A stretch of DNA of 64,000 nt, taken from the NCBI GenBank assembly GCA_004362315.1, contig SNWL01000008.1:62001-126000 (forward strand), given 5' to 3'. The stretch comes from Mycobacterium sp. BK086 (GTDB taxonomy: Bacteria > Actinomycetota > Actinomycetes > Mycobacteriales > Mycobacteriaceae). Both the position numbers and the translations under genes were made by a program. The notes below the pieces were generated by a model that worked only from the letters and a program-made list of their open reading frames with translations, searched no databases and was not told the origin of the DNA. Positions 8,106 to 16,843 of the stretch are shown piece after piece. Positions within the stretch are counted from its first letter, which is position 1. Each line of letters starts with the position of its first letter.

Positions 8106-10246
8106 TACCCGAGTGTCCCCCTCCCGGCGGTGCGACGCCTACTGCGCACCGATGGGCTCGGAGCGTGACTGAATCTGAGCACCAACGCCTGCGCTTCGTC
8201 AGTGTCTGTCCCGGTCAGTGCGCGGAACTGTGCTTGCAGATCGCGTAGCTCCTCGACGTGCTCGGCGGCGAGCTCGTCGAGGTCGCGATCGTCGTGGGCG
8301 TAGAGGAACACCGGCGAGACGGGCTGAACCCCGAGGCCGAGCTGCTGGGCCGCGATCCACACCGCCTCGGTGGCCGCACCGGCGCGGGCGTAGTCGGTCA
8401 GGGTGCGGCCGACGACGGTGACGACGCCGAGCGCCGAGCTGGACAGCACCCGCTCGGTGACATCCTGACCGAGCGCCGCGCCCGCGTTCCACTGCGCCAG
8501 GCGCGCCATCACGTCGCCGCGGCGCAGGATGTCCAGGGTGGCCAGATCGGCGTTGGCCAGTTCGAGGCCGCGGATGTCCAGCCCGTCGGAATCGTCGTCG
8601 CCGGGCCAGCGCACCTCGGAGATCATCTCGGCGTGCAGGCGCGGTTGCAGATAGCGGATCCGGTCGGTGGCGGCCAGGATCGCTGCCGCTCGTTCCATGT
8701 CGGCACGGTCGGTGAGCAGCCGGAGTGCACCGCCCTCGGCCCGGGCCGCGGCGTCGAGATCCGCGACGGAGGCGGCCGTCAACGGTGCCGGTGTGCCGCG
8801 GTGACGGTTGGTCCCTCGCTCCAGCATCGGTCCGTACAGCGCGGCCAGCGTGTCGTCGTGGCCCTCCGCCAGTTCGACCACGGCGCGCAGCGGGACGGGG
8901 TCGTCGCCCTCGGTGATGGTGACCGGACCCAGCACGCCGAGCGCCGCGGCGGCCACCCGCGCGTTGAAGGTGGCGGCCCCGATCGCCACCGCGCTGGCCC
9001 GGTAGGCGACGTCCATTGTCGAGGTGTACTTCGGGTCCAGCTCGACGATCACCGAGTCATTGTGCGACACGATGTTCCAGGGCTGCATGTTCCCCCCGGA
9101 AGGCGCGCGGCGCGCCGCGGCCGCCACGGCATCCGCGGGTGCGCTGTCGGCGTGTGCGGTGGGCTCGGCGGAAATCGAGACGACCGGTTCCGGCGGCAGC
9201 GCGGGCTCTTCGATGCCGTCGAGCGCGCGGGCCACATCGATACGGACCCGGCCGGACGGCAGCCGCTCGCCGAGGCCGATTCTGCGGACGGCCTCGGCCA
9301 CGGTGGCCGCTCCGACGGCGATGTCCCCGGCCAGCTGCGGCCATGTCGACAACGTGCGGCCGACCTCGACGAGCGAGGCGGCGCCACGGTCGGACAATCT
9401 GCCCGCGTCGATGATTCGCAGCACGTGCGGCACCTTGTCGGTACTGCTCAGACCGGCCAGCTCGGCGACGCCGATACCGCCGAGCAGACCGTGCAGGATG
9501 GGCCGCTCGGGTTCGAGGTCGTAGCGTTCCACGTCGATCAGGCCGCGGTCACTGCTGGCCATCAGCACCGGGATGCGGCGGGCCCGAGCGGCCTCCCGAA
9601 CGGCCGCCTTGATGTCGAGGGAGTCGCACTCCTCCACGACGATGTCGAGACCGTCGAGAAAGGCCCCCATCGTGTCCATGGTGAGACCATCGGTCATCGT
9701 CCGTACCGTGAGGTACGGATCGAGTTCAGCGACGCGTCTGGCGGCCACCACAGCCTTGTTCACGCCGATGTCGAACACCGTCGCGGGCACCCGGTTGAGG
9801 TTGGACAGTTCCAACTCGTCGAAATCGGCCAGCCGCAGCTCGCCGCACAGTCCCTGGGCGGCCAGCGTGTGGGCGATCGCGTGGCCCACCGACAGGCCCA
9901 CCACGCCGATGGTGAGTCCGGCCAGCCGCTGTTGCTCGCCGAGGGTGATCATGTTGCGGTTGCGGTCCAGCCGCAGACGGTGAAACGCCCGCGGGGCCGG
10001 CACCGCCATCACCGCATGCCGCCAGGGATAGTGCGCCCAGCGCATCGGCTCGGCGAGCACGTCGGCCTCGACCGCGGGCCTCAGCGCGCGCAGTGCCGCA
10101 TCGAAGTCCGCGGAGCGGTCGATGAATTCGGTGCGCGGGTCGGCGCGCAGCCGGGCCAGTGTGGGTTCGTCGTTGGGATCGTCGCTGAGCAGGACTCGCG
10201 CGTTGTACGCGTCCTCGCCGGAATCGGCGGAGACGTCGAAACTCAC
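8105..10246 (-). CDS. moeY: ThiF/E1-like adenylating domain fused to nitroreductase (Rv1355c/MoeY type)
   Basis: The 713-residue protein joins two enzymes. Residues about 95-330 are an E1/ThiF/MoeB-like ATP-dependent adenylating fold: a nucleotide-binding turn (GVVGLSVGHAIAHTL), the DELELSNLNR strand with the Arg/Asn pair, the lysine in GVNKAVVAARR and the aspartate in EECDSLDIK. The CxxC zinc pairs of MoeB are not seen. Residues about 360-690 are an FMN nitroreductase domain (RRAPSGGNMQPW). The name MoeY was given to the M. tuberculosis homologue by similarity to molybdopterin enzymes, but the real substrate is unknown. The GTG start overlaps the upstream stop by 4 bases (GTGA). An adenylation-then-reduction reaction on a carboxylate or small peptide is my inference. 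Confidence 0.8.
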   Translation of the reverse strand: MSFDVSADSGEDAYNARVLLSDDPNDEPTLARLRADPRTEFIDRSADFDAALRALRPAVEADVLAEPMRWAHYPWRHAVMAVPAPRAFHRLRLDRNRNMITLGEQQRLAGLTIGVVGLSVGHAIAHTLAAQGLCGELRLADFDELELSNLNRVPATVFDIGVNKAVVAARRVAELDPYLTVRTMTDGLTMDTMGAFLDGLDIVVEECDSLDIKAAVREAARARRIPVLMASSDRGLIDVERYDLEPERPILHGLLGGIGVAELAGLSSTDKVPHVLRIIDAGRLSDRGAASLVEVGRTLSTWPQLAGDIAVGAATVAEAVRRIGLGERLPSGRVRIDVARALDGIEEPALPPEPVVSISAEPTAHADSAPADAVAAAARRAPSGGNMQPWNIVSHNDSVIVELDPKYTSTMDVAYRASAVAIGAATFNARVAAAALGVLGPVTITEGDDPVPLRAVVELAEGHDDTLAALYGPMLERGTNRHRGTPAPLTAASVADLDAAARAEGGALRLLTDRADMERAAAILAATDRIRYLQPRLHAEMISEVRWPGDDDSDGLDIRGLELANADLATLDILRRGDVMARLAQWNAGAALGQDVTERVLSSSALGVVTVVGRTLTDYARAGAATEAVWIAAQQLGLGVQPVSPVFLYAHDDRDLDELAAEHVEELRDLQAQFRALTGTDTDEAQALVLRFSHAPSPSVRSRRRTAGRGTLG

Positions 10247-10998
10247 ATGCCACTCCCGTACTGCATGCCGAAGCCGCTGAACTCCTCGGAGATGGTCGCC
10301 AGCATGCGCATCTCCTTGACGATTTTGGCCAACTGACCGGGTTCGGCGTGGTTGGCGAATGTGCGCCTATCCCACCACATCATCTTGGTCCGGTAGCGGT
10401 CACTGGGGTAGGCCGCGGCCGGAATCTTGGTGGCGATCACGCCGCCGGAGGTGCTCCACCGGTCCAGGACGTGGGCGGCGGCGGTGGCGAGGATGAACTG
10501 GGCGCCCAGCAGCTGCATGGTCGGAAAGGCGGTGCGCGCGAAGGTGCGGGTCAATTGGCCGCTGCGGGCGGGGTCGTCACTGACCCAGGCCGACTTCATC
10601 TCGACCACGCCGAACGGCAGTCGGTCGGTGATCATCTTGCGGACGGTGTCCTGGCCGGGCTGGCCTTCCCACTCGACGATCGCGTGCGATTCGTCGGCGC
10701 TGAAGTACGGGCCCTTGGCCCGCAGGCCGCCCAGCATCCGGCCGGTCTCGTCCACGGCGGTGTAGAACAGCGTGGTGTCCCGTCCGTCGGCGAACGACTC
10801 GAGGTCGAGCGCCGCCTCGACTCCGTGTTTCTCGTAGCTACGCATGGCTCCCTGCAGGTAGTCTTCCCATAGCTCAGGTTCGCTGTCGGGTTGGGCGCAC
10901 GTGATCGTGCAACCCGTATCCGTGTCGCGCCAGCTAATCGTCTCCGGGAGGTGGTAGACCTTCTGATCAGGGAAGTCCAGCACTGAAGCGTTCATCAT
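10243..10998 (-). CDS. Rv1356c-like protein, possible GNAT/N-acyl amino acid synthase fold
   Basis: This 251-residue cytosolic protein leads the three-gene unit. A strand-rich core from about residue 60 to 215 (TGRMLGGLRAKGP, VVEMKSAWVSDDP, then FPTMQLLGAQFILATAA) is reminiscent of GNAT-type acyltransferases of the FeeM or autoinducer-synthase kind, but the acetyl-CoA loop is not clear and this is a low-confidence fold guess. Two ATG codons stand in tandem (10998 and 10995); the second has GGGA at better spacing. The stop overlaps the next GTG by 4 bases. The order acyltransferase-like, E1-nitroreductase, c-di-GMP enzyme is the same as Rv1356c-Rv1355c-Rv1354c in M. tuberculosis, so the three probably act together. 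Confidence 0.6.
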   Translation of the reverse strand: MMNASVLDFPDQKVYHLPETISWRDTDTGCTITCAQPDSEPELWEDYLQGAMRSYEKHGVEAALDLESFADGRDTTLFYTAVDETGRMLGGLRAKGPYFSADESHAIVEWEGQPGQDTVRKMITDRLPFGVVEMKSAWVSDDPARSGQLTRTFARTAFPTMQLLGAQFILATAAAHVLDRWSTSGGVIATKIPAAAYPSDRYRTKMMWWDRRTFANHAEPGQLAKIVKEMRMLATISEEFSGFGMQYGSGM

Positions 10999-11360
10999 TT
11001 CCCATCTGTAAGGCGGCCTGCGGACAGGGTTTCCGCAGCGGACGCCGAGGTTGAGCGGGCGCTATTTATTCGAACTTGCAAATATCAGTATCTCGCCGAA
11101 GGGCCTCAAGACTCCAGCCGTTAGCTGGAAAAGCCCTGGTTACCGGGGGGTAGCACCCGCGACCGGCTTCGAATGCCGGCGGATCTGGCCGGCTCCGTGA
11201 ACACCTGTGCGCACAACATTCCAGGTCAAAGGCAGCGTGGCTACCGACCGGGCGGGAGACCCTACACTCGTCATCGCCGGAAACCGATTTGTTATTACCG
11301 GTGCGTCGAAAGCCGGATAGTACGTCCCTGGTGTGACCTAGGGGTCAGAAAGGGCGTGGG
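10999..11360. other. Long divergent intergenic region with inverted repeats
   Basis: This 362-bp gap is the only one over 300 bp in the window. It must hold the promoters of the leftward acyltransferase/E1/GGDEF unit and the rightward lipoprotein/spoU unit. Visible structure: a 7-bp hairpin 11018-11024 with 11032-11038 in the leftward leader; an AT-rich patch near 11060-11092; a nested hairpin around 11115-11135 (CCAGC/GCTGG); a candidate rightward -10 TACACT at 11263-11268; and an inverted pair TGACC (11334-11338) / GGTCA (11343-11347) just before the ribosome site. No known riboswitch class is recognised and I see no convincing gene in it. Confidence 0.5.
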
Positions 11361-12314
11361 GTGACCTGTATCGCATTCGTGTTGCGATCCCTTCGCGGTG
11401 CCCTGCGCGGATGGAAATTTGCCCGTGCGATGACGGTCTTCCTGGCCATCGGCAGCGCAATCTGCGTTTCCGCGTGCTCAGATTCGCCCAGCAAATCCAG
11501 TTACGGAGCCGCTCAGGCTCGTATCGGGGAGTCGTTGGCTCTGCTCGGCTGGAACATTTCGGTTGCTGATTTTCGATGGGCGGGAGAATTCGTTCTCGTC
11601 AATATTGATGCCGCGCCCGCCGATCCGGCCGGACCTCATACCAAGCCCGAAGACCTCCGCTTCGGGCTCTACGGCACACTCGCCCATCCGGTCGAGGCCA
11701 CCGGGCTCGGCAGCTGTGACACGGTCCAAGGGGTGACCAGCGCGCCGCTGTCAGCATCGGGCCAACGGCTCACCGGCACGGTGTGCATCGGGCCGGTCAA
11801 AGAACAGAGTGCGGTGCGCGGCGTCTACGGCTACTCGCCGCGCGACCGGATCGCCGGCACGACCGCCGCCTACCCGGCGGCCTTCCCGGTCGGACTGCTG
11901 CCGACGAACAAGAACGACACCGGGCTCACCGTCATGACGACCAGCGTGGACGGGTTTCGCGCCGACGGCACGCAGCTGACCGAAGAGGCGCTGGGCGACC
12001 CGACGGTCTTCGCCGGCAAGGGGTACATGTTGCTGGGGTTGCAGGCCGAAGCCGGCGCCGGCCAGTACCGCGACGACTCGGTGCGCCGCGGCGGTCCGAT
12101 GATGCTGGTGGCCGCGCCCAGCCTGCCCGGCCCGGGCTTGAGTCCGGCATGCGCGGCCTACGGCGCTTCGGTGCTGGTTCTGCCGGATGCATCGCTGGAC
12201 GCGGTCCGGGTCAACGCCTCGCTGTGCACGCAGGGCGATATCAACGAAGCCCTGCTGTACGCGACGGTGTCGGTGATCGGAACTCATGCAGCGGTGTGGG
12301 TGACCCGTGAGTGA
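11361..12314 (+). CDS. Rv0381c-like lipoprotein
   Basis: The 317-residue product has a basic N-region (LRSLRGALRGWKFAR), a hydrophobic stretch and the lipobox VSAC with the acylated cysteine at residue 39, followed by a Ser/Lys-rich linker, so it is predicted to be a surface lipoprotein. The rest is an extracellular domain with four or more cysteines and no motif I recognise. GTG 11361 is supported by AGAAAGGG 6 bases upstream; a start at the ATG at 11430 would lose the basic region. The end overlaps the spoU start by 8 bases. Position before spoU fits Rv0381c. Function unknown. Confidence 0.75.
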   Translation: MTCIAFVLRSLRGALRGWKFARAMTVFLAIGSAICVSACSDSPSKSSYGAAQARIGESLALLGWNISVADFRWAGEFVLVNIDAAPADPAGPHTKPEDLRFGLYGTLAHPVEATGLGSCDTVQGVTSAPLSASGQRLTGTVCIGPVKEQSAVRGVYGYSPRDRIAGTTAAYPAAFPVGLLPTNKNDTGLTVMTTSVDGFRADGTQLTEEALGDPTVFAGKGYMLLGLQAEAGAGQYRDDSVRRGGPMMLVAAPSLPGPGLSPACAAYGASVLVLPDASLDAVRVNASLCTQGDINEALLYATVSVIGTHAAVWVTRE

Positions 12315-12951
12315 CCCCGGTCCGACCGAGTGGAGTAACGGTGCTCCCGGCGTGGGGCCGTGGGCCGGTGAACTGCCCGACGACCCCCGCTATGACCCGG
12401 AACTGTTGCGCGAGGGCGACACTCGCAACGTCGTCGACGCCTACCGCTATTGGACGCGGGAGGCGATCATCGCTGACATCGACCGTCGCCGACACGCCCT
12501 GCACGTCGCGATCGAGAACTTCGGCAGCGACGCCAACATCGGCGCGGTGGTGCGCACCGCCAACGCCTTCGCCGTCGACAGCGTGCACATCGTCGGACGC
12601 CGGCGCTGGAACCGGCGCGGGGCCATGGTCACCGACCGCTATCAACGGCTCACCCATCACGACAGCACCGAAGAGTTGTTGGCCTTCGCGGCGGGCGCCG
12701 GGCTGACCGTCGTCGCCGTCGACAACATCCCGGGCGCGGTTCCACTCGAAACCACCACGCTGCCGCGGGACTGCCTGATGGTGTTCGGCCAGGAAGGGCC
12801 CGGCATCTCCGAGGCGGCGCAGTCCGGCGCGGCCATCACGGTGTCGATCGCGCAATTCGGCTCGACCCGCAGCGTCAACGCCGCGGTCGCCGCCGGCATC
12901 GCGATGCACGCCTGGATCAGACAATGGGCCGATCTTTCGCAGGCTTGGTAG
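12307..12951 (+). CDS. SpoU/TrmH-family RNA 2'-O-methyltransferase
   Basis: This 214-residue SPOUT enzyme transfers a methyl group from SAM to a ribose 2'-OH in tRNA or rRNA. All three knot motifs are present: motif 1 with the catalytic-type arginine (NFGSDANIGAVVRTANAF), motif 2 (LMVFGQEGPGIS) and motif 3 (GSTRSVNAAVAAGIAMH). There is an N-terminal extension of about 60 residues ahead of motif 1. The target base cannot be read from sequence. GTG 12307 lies within the end of the lipoprotein gene (8-base overlap). It corresponds to Rv0380c. Confidence 0.9.
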   Translation: MSDPGPTEWSNGAPGVGPWAGELPDDPRYDPELLREGDTRNVVDAYRYWTREAIIADIDRRRHALHVAIENFGSDANIGAVVRTANAFAVDSVHIVGRRRWNRRGAMVTDRYQRLTHHDSTEELLAFAAGAGLTVVAVDNIPGAVPLETTTLPRDCLMVFGQEGPGISEAAQSGAAITVSIAQFGSTRSVNAAVAAGIAMHAWIRQWADLSQAW

Positions 12952-12966
12952 GGCAGGATTGGCCGC

Positions 12967-14067
12967 ATGGACCAGCTGTGGGCCAACCGCGCTGCCAGCG
13001 CGGAGGCCGCGATCGCGAAGCGCCATCTGCGCGCGCTCTGGCATCTGCCCGGAACGCAGCTCGGCGTCGTGGGCTGGCCGCCCGGTCGTGGTGACCGATG
13101 GTTCGGAACCTGGCACTACTGGTGGCAGGCACACCTGCTGGACTGCCTGGTCGACGCGCAGGTGCGCGACCCGCAGCCAGAGCGGCTCGGCAGGATCAAG
13201 CGGCAGATCCGCGGCCACCGGCTGCGTAACAACGGCCGCTGGACCAACAGCTATTACGACGACATGGCTTGGCTGGCACTGGCATTGGAGCGCGCCGAGC
13301 GGTTGGCCGGCGTCAGGCGCCCGCGCGCACTGGCGACACTGTCCGAGCAGTTCGTCAAGTCCTGGGTGCCCGAGGACGGCGGCGGAATCCCCTGGCGCAA
13401 ACAGGATCAATTCTTCAACGCGCCGGCCAACGGGCCCGCCGGGATCTTCCTGGCCCGCTACGGCGACCGGTTGCGCCGCGCGCAACAGATGGCCGACTGG
13501 ATCGACGAGACGTTGATCGACCCGGAAACCCATCTGGTGTTCGACGGCATCCAGGCCGGTTCGCTGGTACGCGCGCAGTACACCTACTGCCAGGGCGTGG
13601 TGCTGGGATTGGAAACCGAGTTGGCCGTGCGCACCCGCGACGATCGGCACCCGGCCCGGGTCCGGCGGCTGGTCGCCGCGATCGGCGAACACATGGCACC
13701 GGGCGGAATTCTCATCGGGGCGGGTGGCGGCGACGGCGGGTTGTTCTCCGGGATCACCGCCCGCTATGTGGCGCTCGCGGCGACCGGGCTGCCCGATGAT
13801 TCGGACGAGAACGCCGCCGCCCGCGACGCTGCCCGGGGCATCGTCCTGGCATCGGCTGAAGCGGCGTGGGACAACCGCCAAAGTGTGGACGGATTACCGT
13901 TGTTCGGGCCCTCCTGGGACAGCACGGCCGAGATCCCGGCCGCAGGTGGCGCGCAGGCACAGTTCGTCGAGGGCGCGGTGAACTCGTCGCAGACACCCGA
14001 GCGGGACATGTCCGTACAACTGTCGGGTTGGATGTTGATGGAGGCGGCACATACGGTGACAGCGTGA
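12967..14067 (+). CDS. Glycoside hydrolase family 76 protein (alpha-1,6-mannanase type)
   Basis: The 366-residue protein matches GH76, whose members cut alpha-1,6-mannan by a retaining mechanism using two adjacent aspartates; here these are D98 and D99 in NSYYDDMAWLALAL. Repeated aromatic-rich helices (WHYWWQAHLLDCL; AQYTYCQGVVLG) fit the (alpha/alpha)6 barrel. No signal peptide is visible, which is unusual for a mannan-degrading enzyme and suggests cytoplasmic action or remodelling of mannosides. It is like Rv0365c, but in M. tuberculosis that gene lies near dedA, not after spoU. Its stop overlaps the nhaA GTG by 4 bases. Confidence 0.8.
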   Translation: MDQLWANRAASAEAAIAKRHLRALWHLPGTQLGVVGWPPGRGDRWFGTWHYWWQAHLLDCLVDAQVRDPQPERLGRIKRQIRGHRLRNNGRWTNSYYDDMAWLALALERAERLAGVRRPRALATLSEQFVKSWVPEDGGGIPWRKQDQFFNAPANGPAGIFLARYGDRLRRAQQMADWIDETLIDPETHLVFDGIQAGSLVRAQYTYCQGVVLGLETELAVRTRDDRHPARVRRLVAAIGEHMAPGGILIGAGGGDGGLFSGITARYVALAATGLPDDSDENAAARDAARGIVLASAEAAWDNRQSVDGLPLFGPSWDSTAEIPAAGGAQAQFVEGAVNSSQTPERDMSVQLSGWMLMEAAHTVTA

Positions 14068-15878
14068 GAGGCAGCCGGCTGGGTCGCGACCCGACAGCGA
14101 AACGTTTCGGCGAGAACGCCGCCGCAGCACTGCTGCTGACATTTACCGTCGTGGCCATCCTGTGGGCGAATTCGCCATGGGCGCACACCTATTCCGAGTT
14201 CTGGGAAACGCATGTCGGACTGAGTTTCGGCAACTACCACGGCGAGCTGACGGTCAAGGCGATCGTCAACGACGCTCTGATGGCATTCTTTTTCTTCATC
14301 GTGGGCCTGGAAGTCAAGGCCCAGTTCACCATTGGCGAGCTGACCGAGCGCTCCCGCGCTGTGGTGCCGGTCGTGGCGGCGGTCGCCGGGCTGATCTTGC
14401 CCGCGGTGATCTTCCTGCTGTTCAACCCATCCGGAGACGACGCCAGCGCCTGGGGCGTGGTCATCTCGACCGACACCGCGTTCCTGGTCGGCGCACTGGC
14501 GATCATCGCGCCCAAATATCCGGCGCGGCTGCGCACGTTCCTGCTCACGTTGGCCGTCGTCGACGATGTCGGCGCACTGGCCGCCATCGCCCTGTTCTAC
14601 TCCGATCACATCCGGCTCGTTCCGCTGCTGATCGCCGTCGCGCTCGTGCTGGCTCTGGTCGCCGTGCGCTACCTGCCCGCGGCCACGCGTGGCGTCACGT
14701 ATTCGGTTCTGGCCGTGGCCCTGTGGTTGGCCTTGTTCAACGGCGGCGTACACCCGACGCTGGCCGGTGTGGTGGTGGCACTGGTGATTCCGGTGTTCAC
14801 GCCCGAGCGCCAGCGGGTGGAGGCGGCGGTCGAGGTCATCCGGGCGTTCCGGCAGTCACCGAACTCGGAGTATGCCCGCGCCGCAACCCGCAGCCTGCGC
14901 GACTCGATCTCGATCAACGAGCGGCTGGTCACCGGCTTCGGACCGTACGTGTCCTTCGGGGTGCTGCCGCTGTTCGCGTTGGCCAATGCCGGTGTGCGCC
15001 TGGACGCCGATACCGTGATGGCGGCGATGCGTTCACCGCTGACCTGGGGTGTGGTGGCGGGTCTGGTGGTCGGCAAGCTGATCGGTATCACCGGGGCGAC
15101 TTGGCTCGTGCAGCGCACCGGGCTGGGCCGGCTCTCTCCGGGGCTGACGCTACGGCGGATCGCGGGCGGTGCGACGCTGTCCGGGATCGGCTTCACCATC
15201 TCCCTGTTCATCGTCGATCTGGCGATCACCGATCCGCACTCGGCAGACCTGGCGCGCGTCGGCGTCCTGATGGCATCGGTCACCGCATTCACGTTGGGGT
15301 GGGCCGTCTTCCGCCTCACGGACTGGCTCAGCCCACCGGTCGCTGTCGGGCACAAGCTGGTTCGCGAGGTGGATCCGGAGCGCGATCATGTGCGCGGACC
15401 GGTCGACGCGCCGCTGACCCTGGTCGAGTACGGCGACTACGAATGCCCGTTCTGCAGTCGTGCCACCGGCGGCATCGACGAAGTCCGCGCCCACTTCGGT
15501 GACAGGCTGCGCTATGTGTGGCGGCATCTGCCGCTGGAGCGGGTGCATCCGCGGGCCATGGATGCCGCCAGGGCCAGCGAGGCGGCCGCCCTACAGGGCA
15601 AGTTCTTCGAGATGGGAACCATGATGTTCCAGTTCCAGGACTACCTGGAATGGCAGCACATCTACCGCTACGCCGACCAAGTCGGTTGTGACATCACCCA
15701 ATTCGACGAAGACCTGCACTCGCCTCGGGTGCTGCACCGCGTCGACGACGATGTGCAGGACGCCGAGCTGATGGACCTCAACGCGACGCCGACGTTCTTC
15801 GTCAACGGCATTCGTCACCGCGGACCGTGGGATTCGGCCAGTCTGATCCGCGCGCTGGAGTCCGGCAGTCAGACCTGA
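14064..15878 (+). CDS. nhaA: NhaA Na+/H+ antiporter fused to a DsbA-like thioredoxin domain
   Basis: The 604-residue protein has about 12 membrane helices of NhaA in residues 15-425, with the functional segments NDALMAFFFFIVGLEVKAQ, STDTAFLVGALAI and LAVVDDVGALAAIALF (the paired aspartates that bind Na+/H+). Residues about 440-600 form a DsbA/thioredoxin-4 domain with active site C461-P-F-C464 and the cis-proline segment NATPTFFVNG. Such fusions are known in actinobacteria; the oxidoreductase should face one side of the membrane and may sense or set thiol state. GTG 14064 is chosen because it overlaps the GH76 stop (GTGA); an upstream extension reads through the GH76 gene in another frame. 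Confidence 0.9.
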   Translation: MRGSRLGRDPTAKRFGENAAAALLLTFTVVAILWANSPWAHTYSEFWETHVGLSFGNYHGELTVKAIVNDALMAFFFFIVGLEVKAQFTIGELTERSRAVVPVVAAVAGLILPAVIFLLFNPSGDDASAWGVVISTDTAFLVGALAIIAPKYPARLRTFLLTLAVVDDVGALAAIALFYSDHIRLVPLLIAVALVLALVAVRYLPAATRGVTYSVLAVALWLALFNGGVHPTLAGVVVALVIPVFTPERQRVEAAVEVIRAFRQSPNSEYARAATRSLRDSISINERLVTGFGPYVSFGVLPLFALANAGVRLDADTVMAAMRSPLTWGVVAGLVVGKLIGITGATWLVQRTGLGRLSPGLTLRRIAGGATLSGIGFTISLFIVDLAITDPHSADLARVGVLMASVTAFTLGWAVFRLTDWLSPPVAVGHKLVREVDPERDHVRGPVDAPLTLVEYGDYECPFCSRATGGIDEVRAHFGDRLRYVWRHLPLERVHPRAMDAARASEAAALQGKFFEMGTMMFQFQDYLEWQHIYRYADQVGCDITQFDEDLHSPRVLHRVDDDVQDAELMDLNATPTFFVNGIRHRGPWDSASLIRALESGSQT

Positions 15879-15881
15879 CGA

Positions 15882-16781
15882 TCACACGGAAAGTGTTGTG
15901 CCGGTTTCCTGTTCGGCGAACTGCACGACCCGGGCCGCGGCGTCGTAGTCACACGCCCCTGGCGAGCGGCCGATCAAGGCCGGCGCGCCACGAAGACCGA
16001 ATCGACCGACGGGGCCGACGTAGCTGCCCGGCGGTAGGGGCTCACTGATGCTGTACAGCGTGGGCACCGCGCCCTGGTCGACGTCGTTGGCGAGCCGCTG
16101 GGCCAGTCCGTCGACCACCTTGTACGCCGCCGACATCAGCGGCTTGTCCGACGTCTGCGCCAGGTTGGACGCCACCCAGCCGGGGTGGATCAGGTGGGTG
16201 ACGACATCGGAGCGGGCCGCGCGCAGGCGCCGGTCGAGCTCCAGGCCCCACAACATCATCGCGAGTTTCGAGTGCCCGTAGGCGAACAGCGCGGTCCATT
16301 TGGTCCGGCGCAGGTGCATGTCGTCGAGTCGCAGCGTCGCCATGCGGTGCCCGTCGGATGCGACGTTGATGATCTGAGAACGCACCCGGGGAAGCAGCAG
16401 ATTCGTCAGGGCGAAGGGCCCGAGCATGTTGGTGCCCAGGGTGGCCTCGAACCCGTCGACGGTCTCCTGGCGTTGGTCGGTCAGCACTCCGGCGTTGTTG
16501 ATGAGGATGTCGACATCGCCGTCGAGCGCGTCCACGAACGCGCGCACCGAGGTCAGATCGGAGAGGTCGACCTTGAGTATCTCGGTCGAGCCGGCGATCT
16601 CCGCGGCGCGCTGTGCGCCCAGCTCGGTGTTGCGGACGGCCATGATGACGTGCGCGCCGGCCGTGGCCAGCGCCCGCGTGGTGCCGAGCCCGACACCGTT
16701 GGTCGCGCCCGTCACGATGATCCGTTTACCGGTCAGATTGCCGAGCCGGGCCGGCGACCACTGCGTCACGTCGGCGAGCAT
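15882..16781 (-). CDS. Short-chain dehydrogenase/reductase
   Basis: A 299-residue NAD(P)-dependent SDR of the retinol-dehydrogenase-like kind common in mycobacteria. Visible motifs are the cofactor turn TGATNGVG (about 24-31), NNAG, and the catalytic YGHSK pair, with the serine in VASDGHRM upstream. It converges with nhaA (3-base gap, no hairpin seen) and is divergent from the SnoaL-like gene, with a 62-bp gap that must carry both promoters. The substrate is unknown. Confidence 0.85.
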   Translation of the reverse strand: MLADVTQWSPARLGNLTGKRIIVTGATNGVGLGTTRALATAGAHVIMAVRNTELGAQRAAEIAGSTEILKVDLSDLTSVRAFVDALDGDVDILINNAGVLTDQRQETVDGFEATLGTNMLGPFALTNLLLPRVRSQIINVASDGHRMATLRLDDMHLRRTKWTALFAYGHSKLAMMLWGLELDRRLRAARSDVVTHLIHPGWVASNLAQTSDKPLMSAAYKVVDGLAQRLANDVDQGAVPTLYSISEPLPPGSYVGPVGRFGLRGAPALIGRSPGACDYDAAARVVQFAEQETGTTLSV

Positions 16782-16843
16782 AACTGGGAATCTTGGACAA
16801 ACAAGACCATCTAAGCAATCGCTCTGCCATCATGCCCCTTGTT

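Noticed and set aside
8258..10336. 692-codon open frame antisense to the E1-nitroreductase gene
   Set aside because: High GC leaves long antisense frames open. The translation is rich in Gly, Arg, His and Gln without domains, while the opposite strand has clear E1 and nitroreductase motifs.
10999..11360. c-di-GMP riboswitch near the GGDEF/EAL unit
   Set aside because: I looked for the conserved GEMM core and found no match; the cobalamin, SAM-IV and ydaO types also do not fit.
11173..11364. 63-codon ORF ending in a GTGA overlap with the lipoprotein start
   Set aside because: No ribosome site and an unlikely, very basic composition; the overlap may be chance. It would need ribosome profiling to be considered.
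12241..13881. 546-codon leftward frame across spoU and GH76
   Set aside because: It crosses two genes with strong motifs on the other strand and has biased, low-complexity composition.
13866..14063. Longer N terminus of NhaA
   Set aside because: These codons overlap the end of the GH76 gene in another frame and give an Arg/Gly-rich sequence unlike NhaA; GTG 14064 overlaps the GH76 stop neatly.
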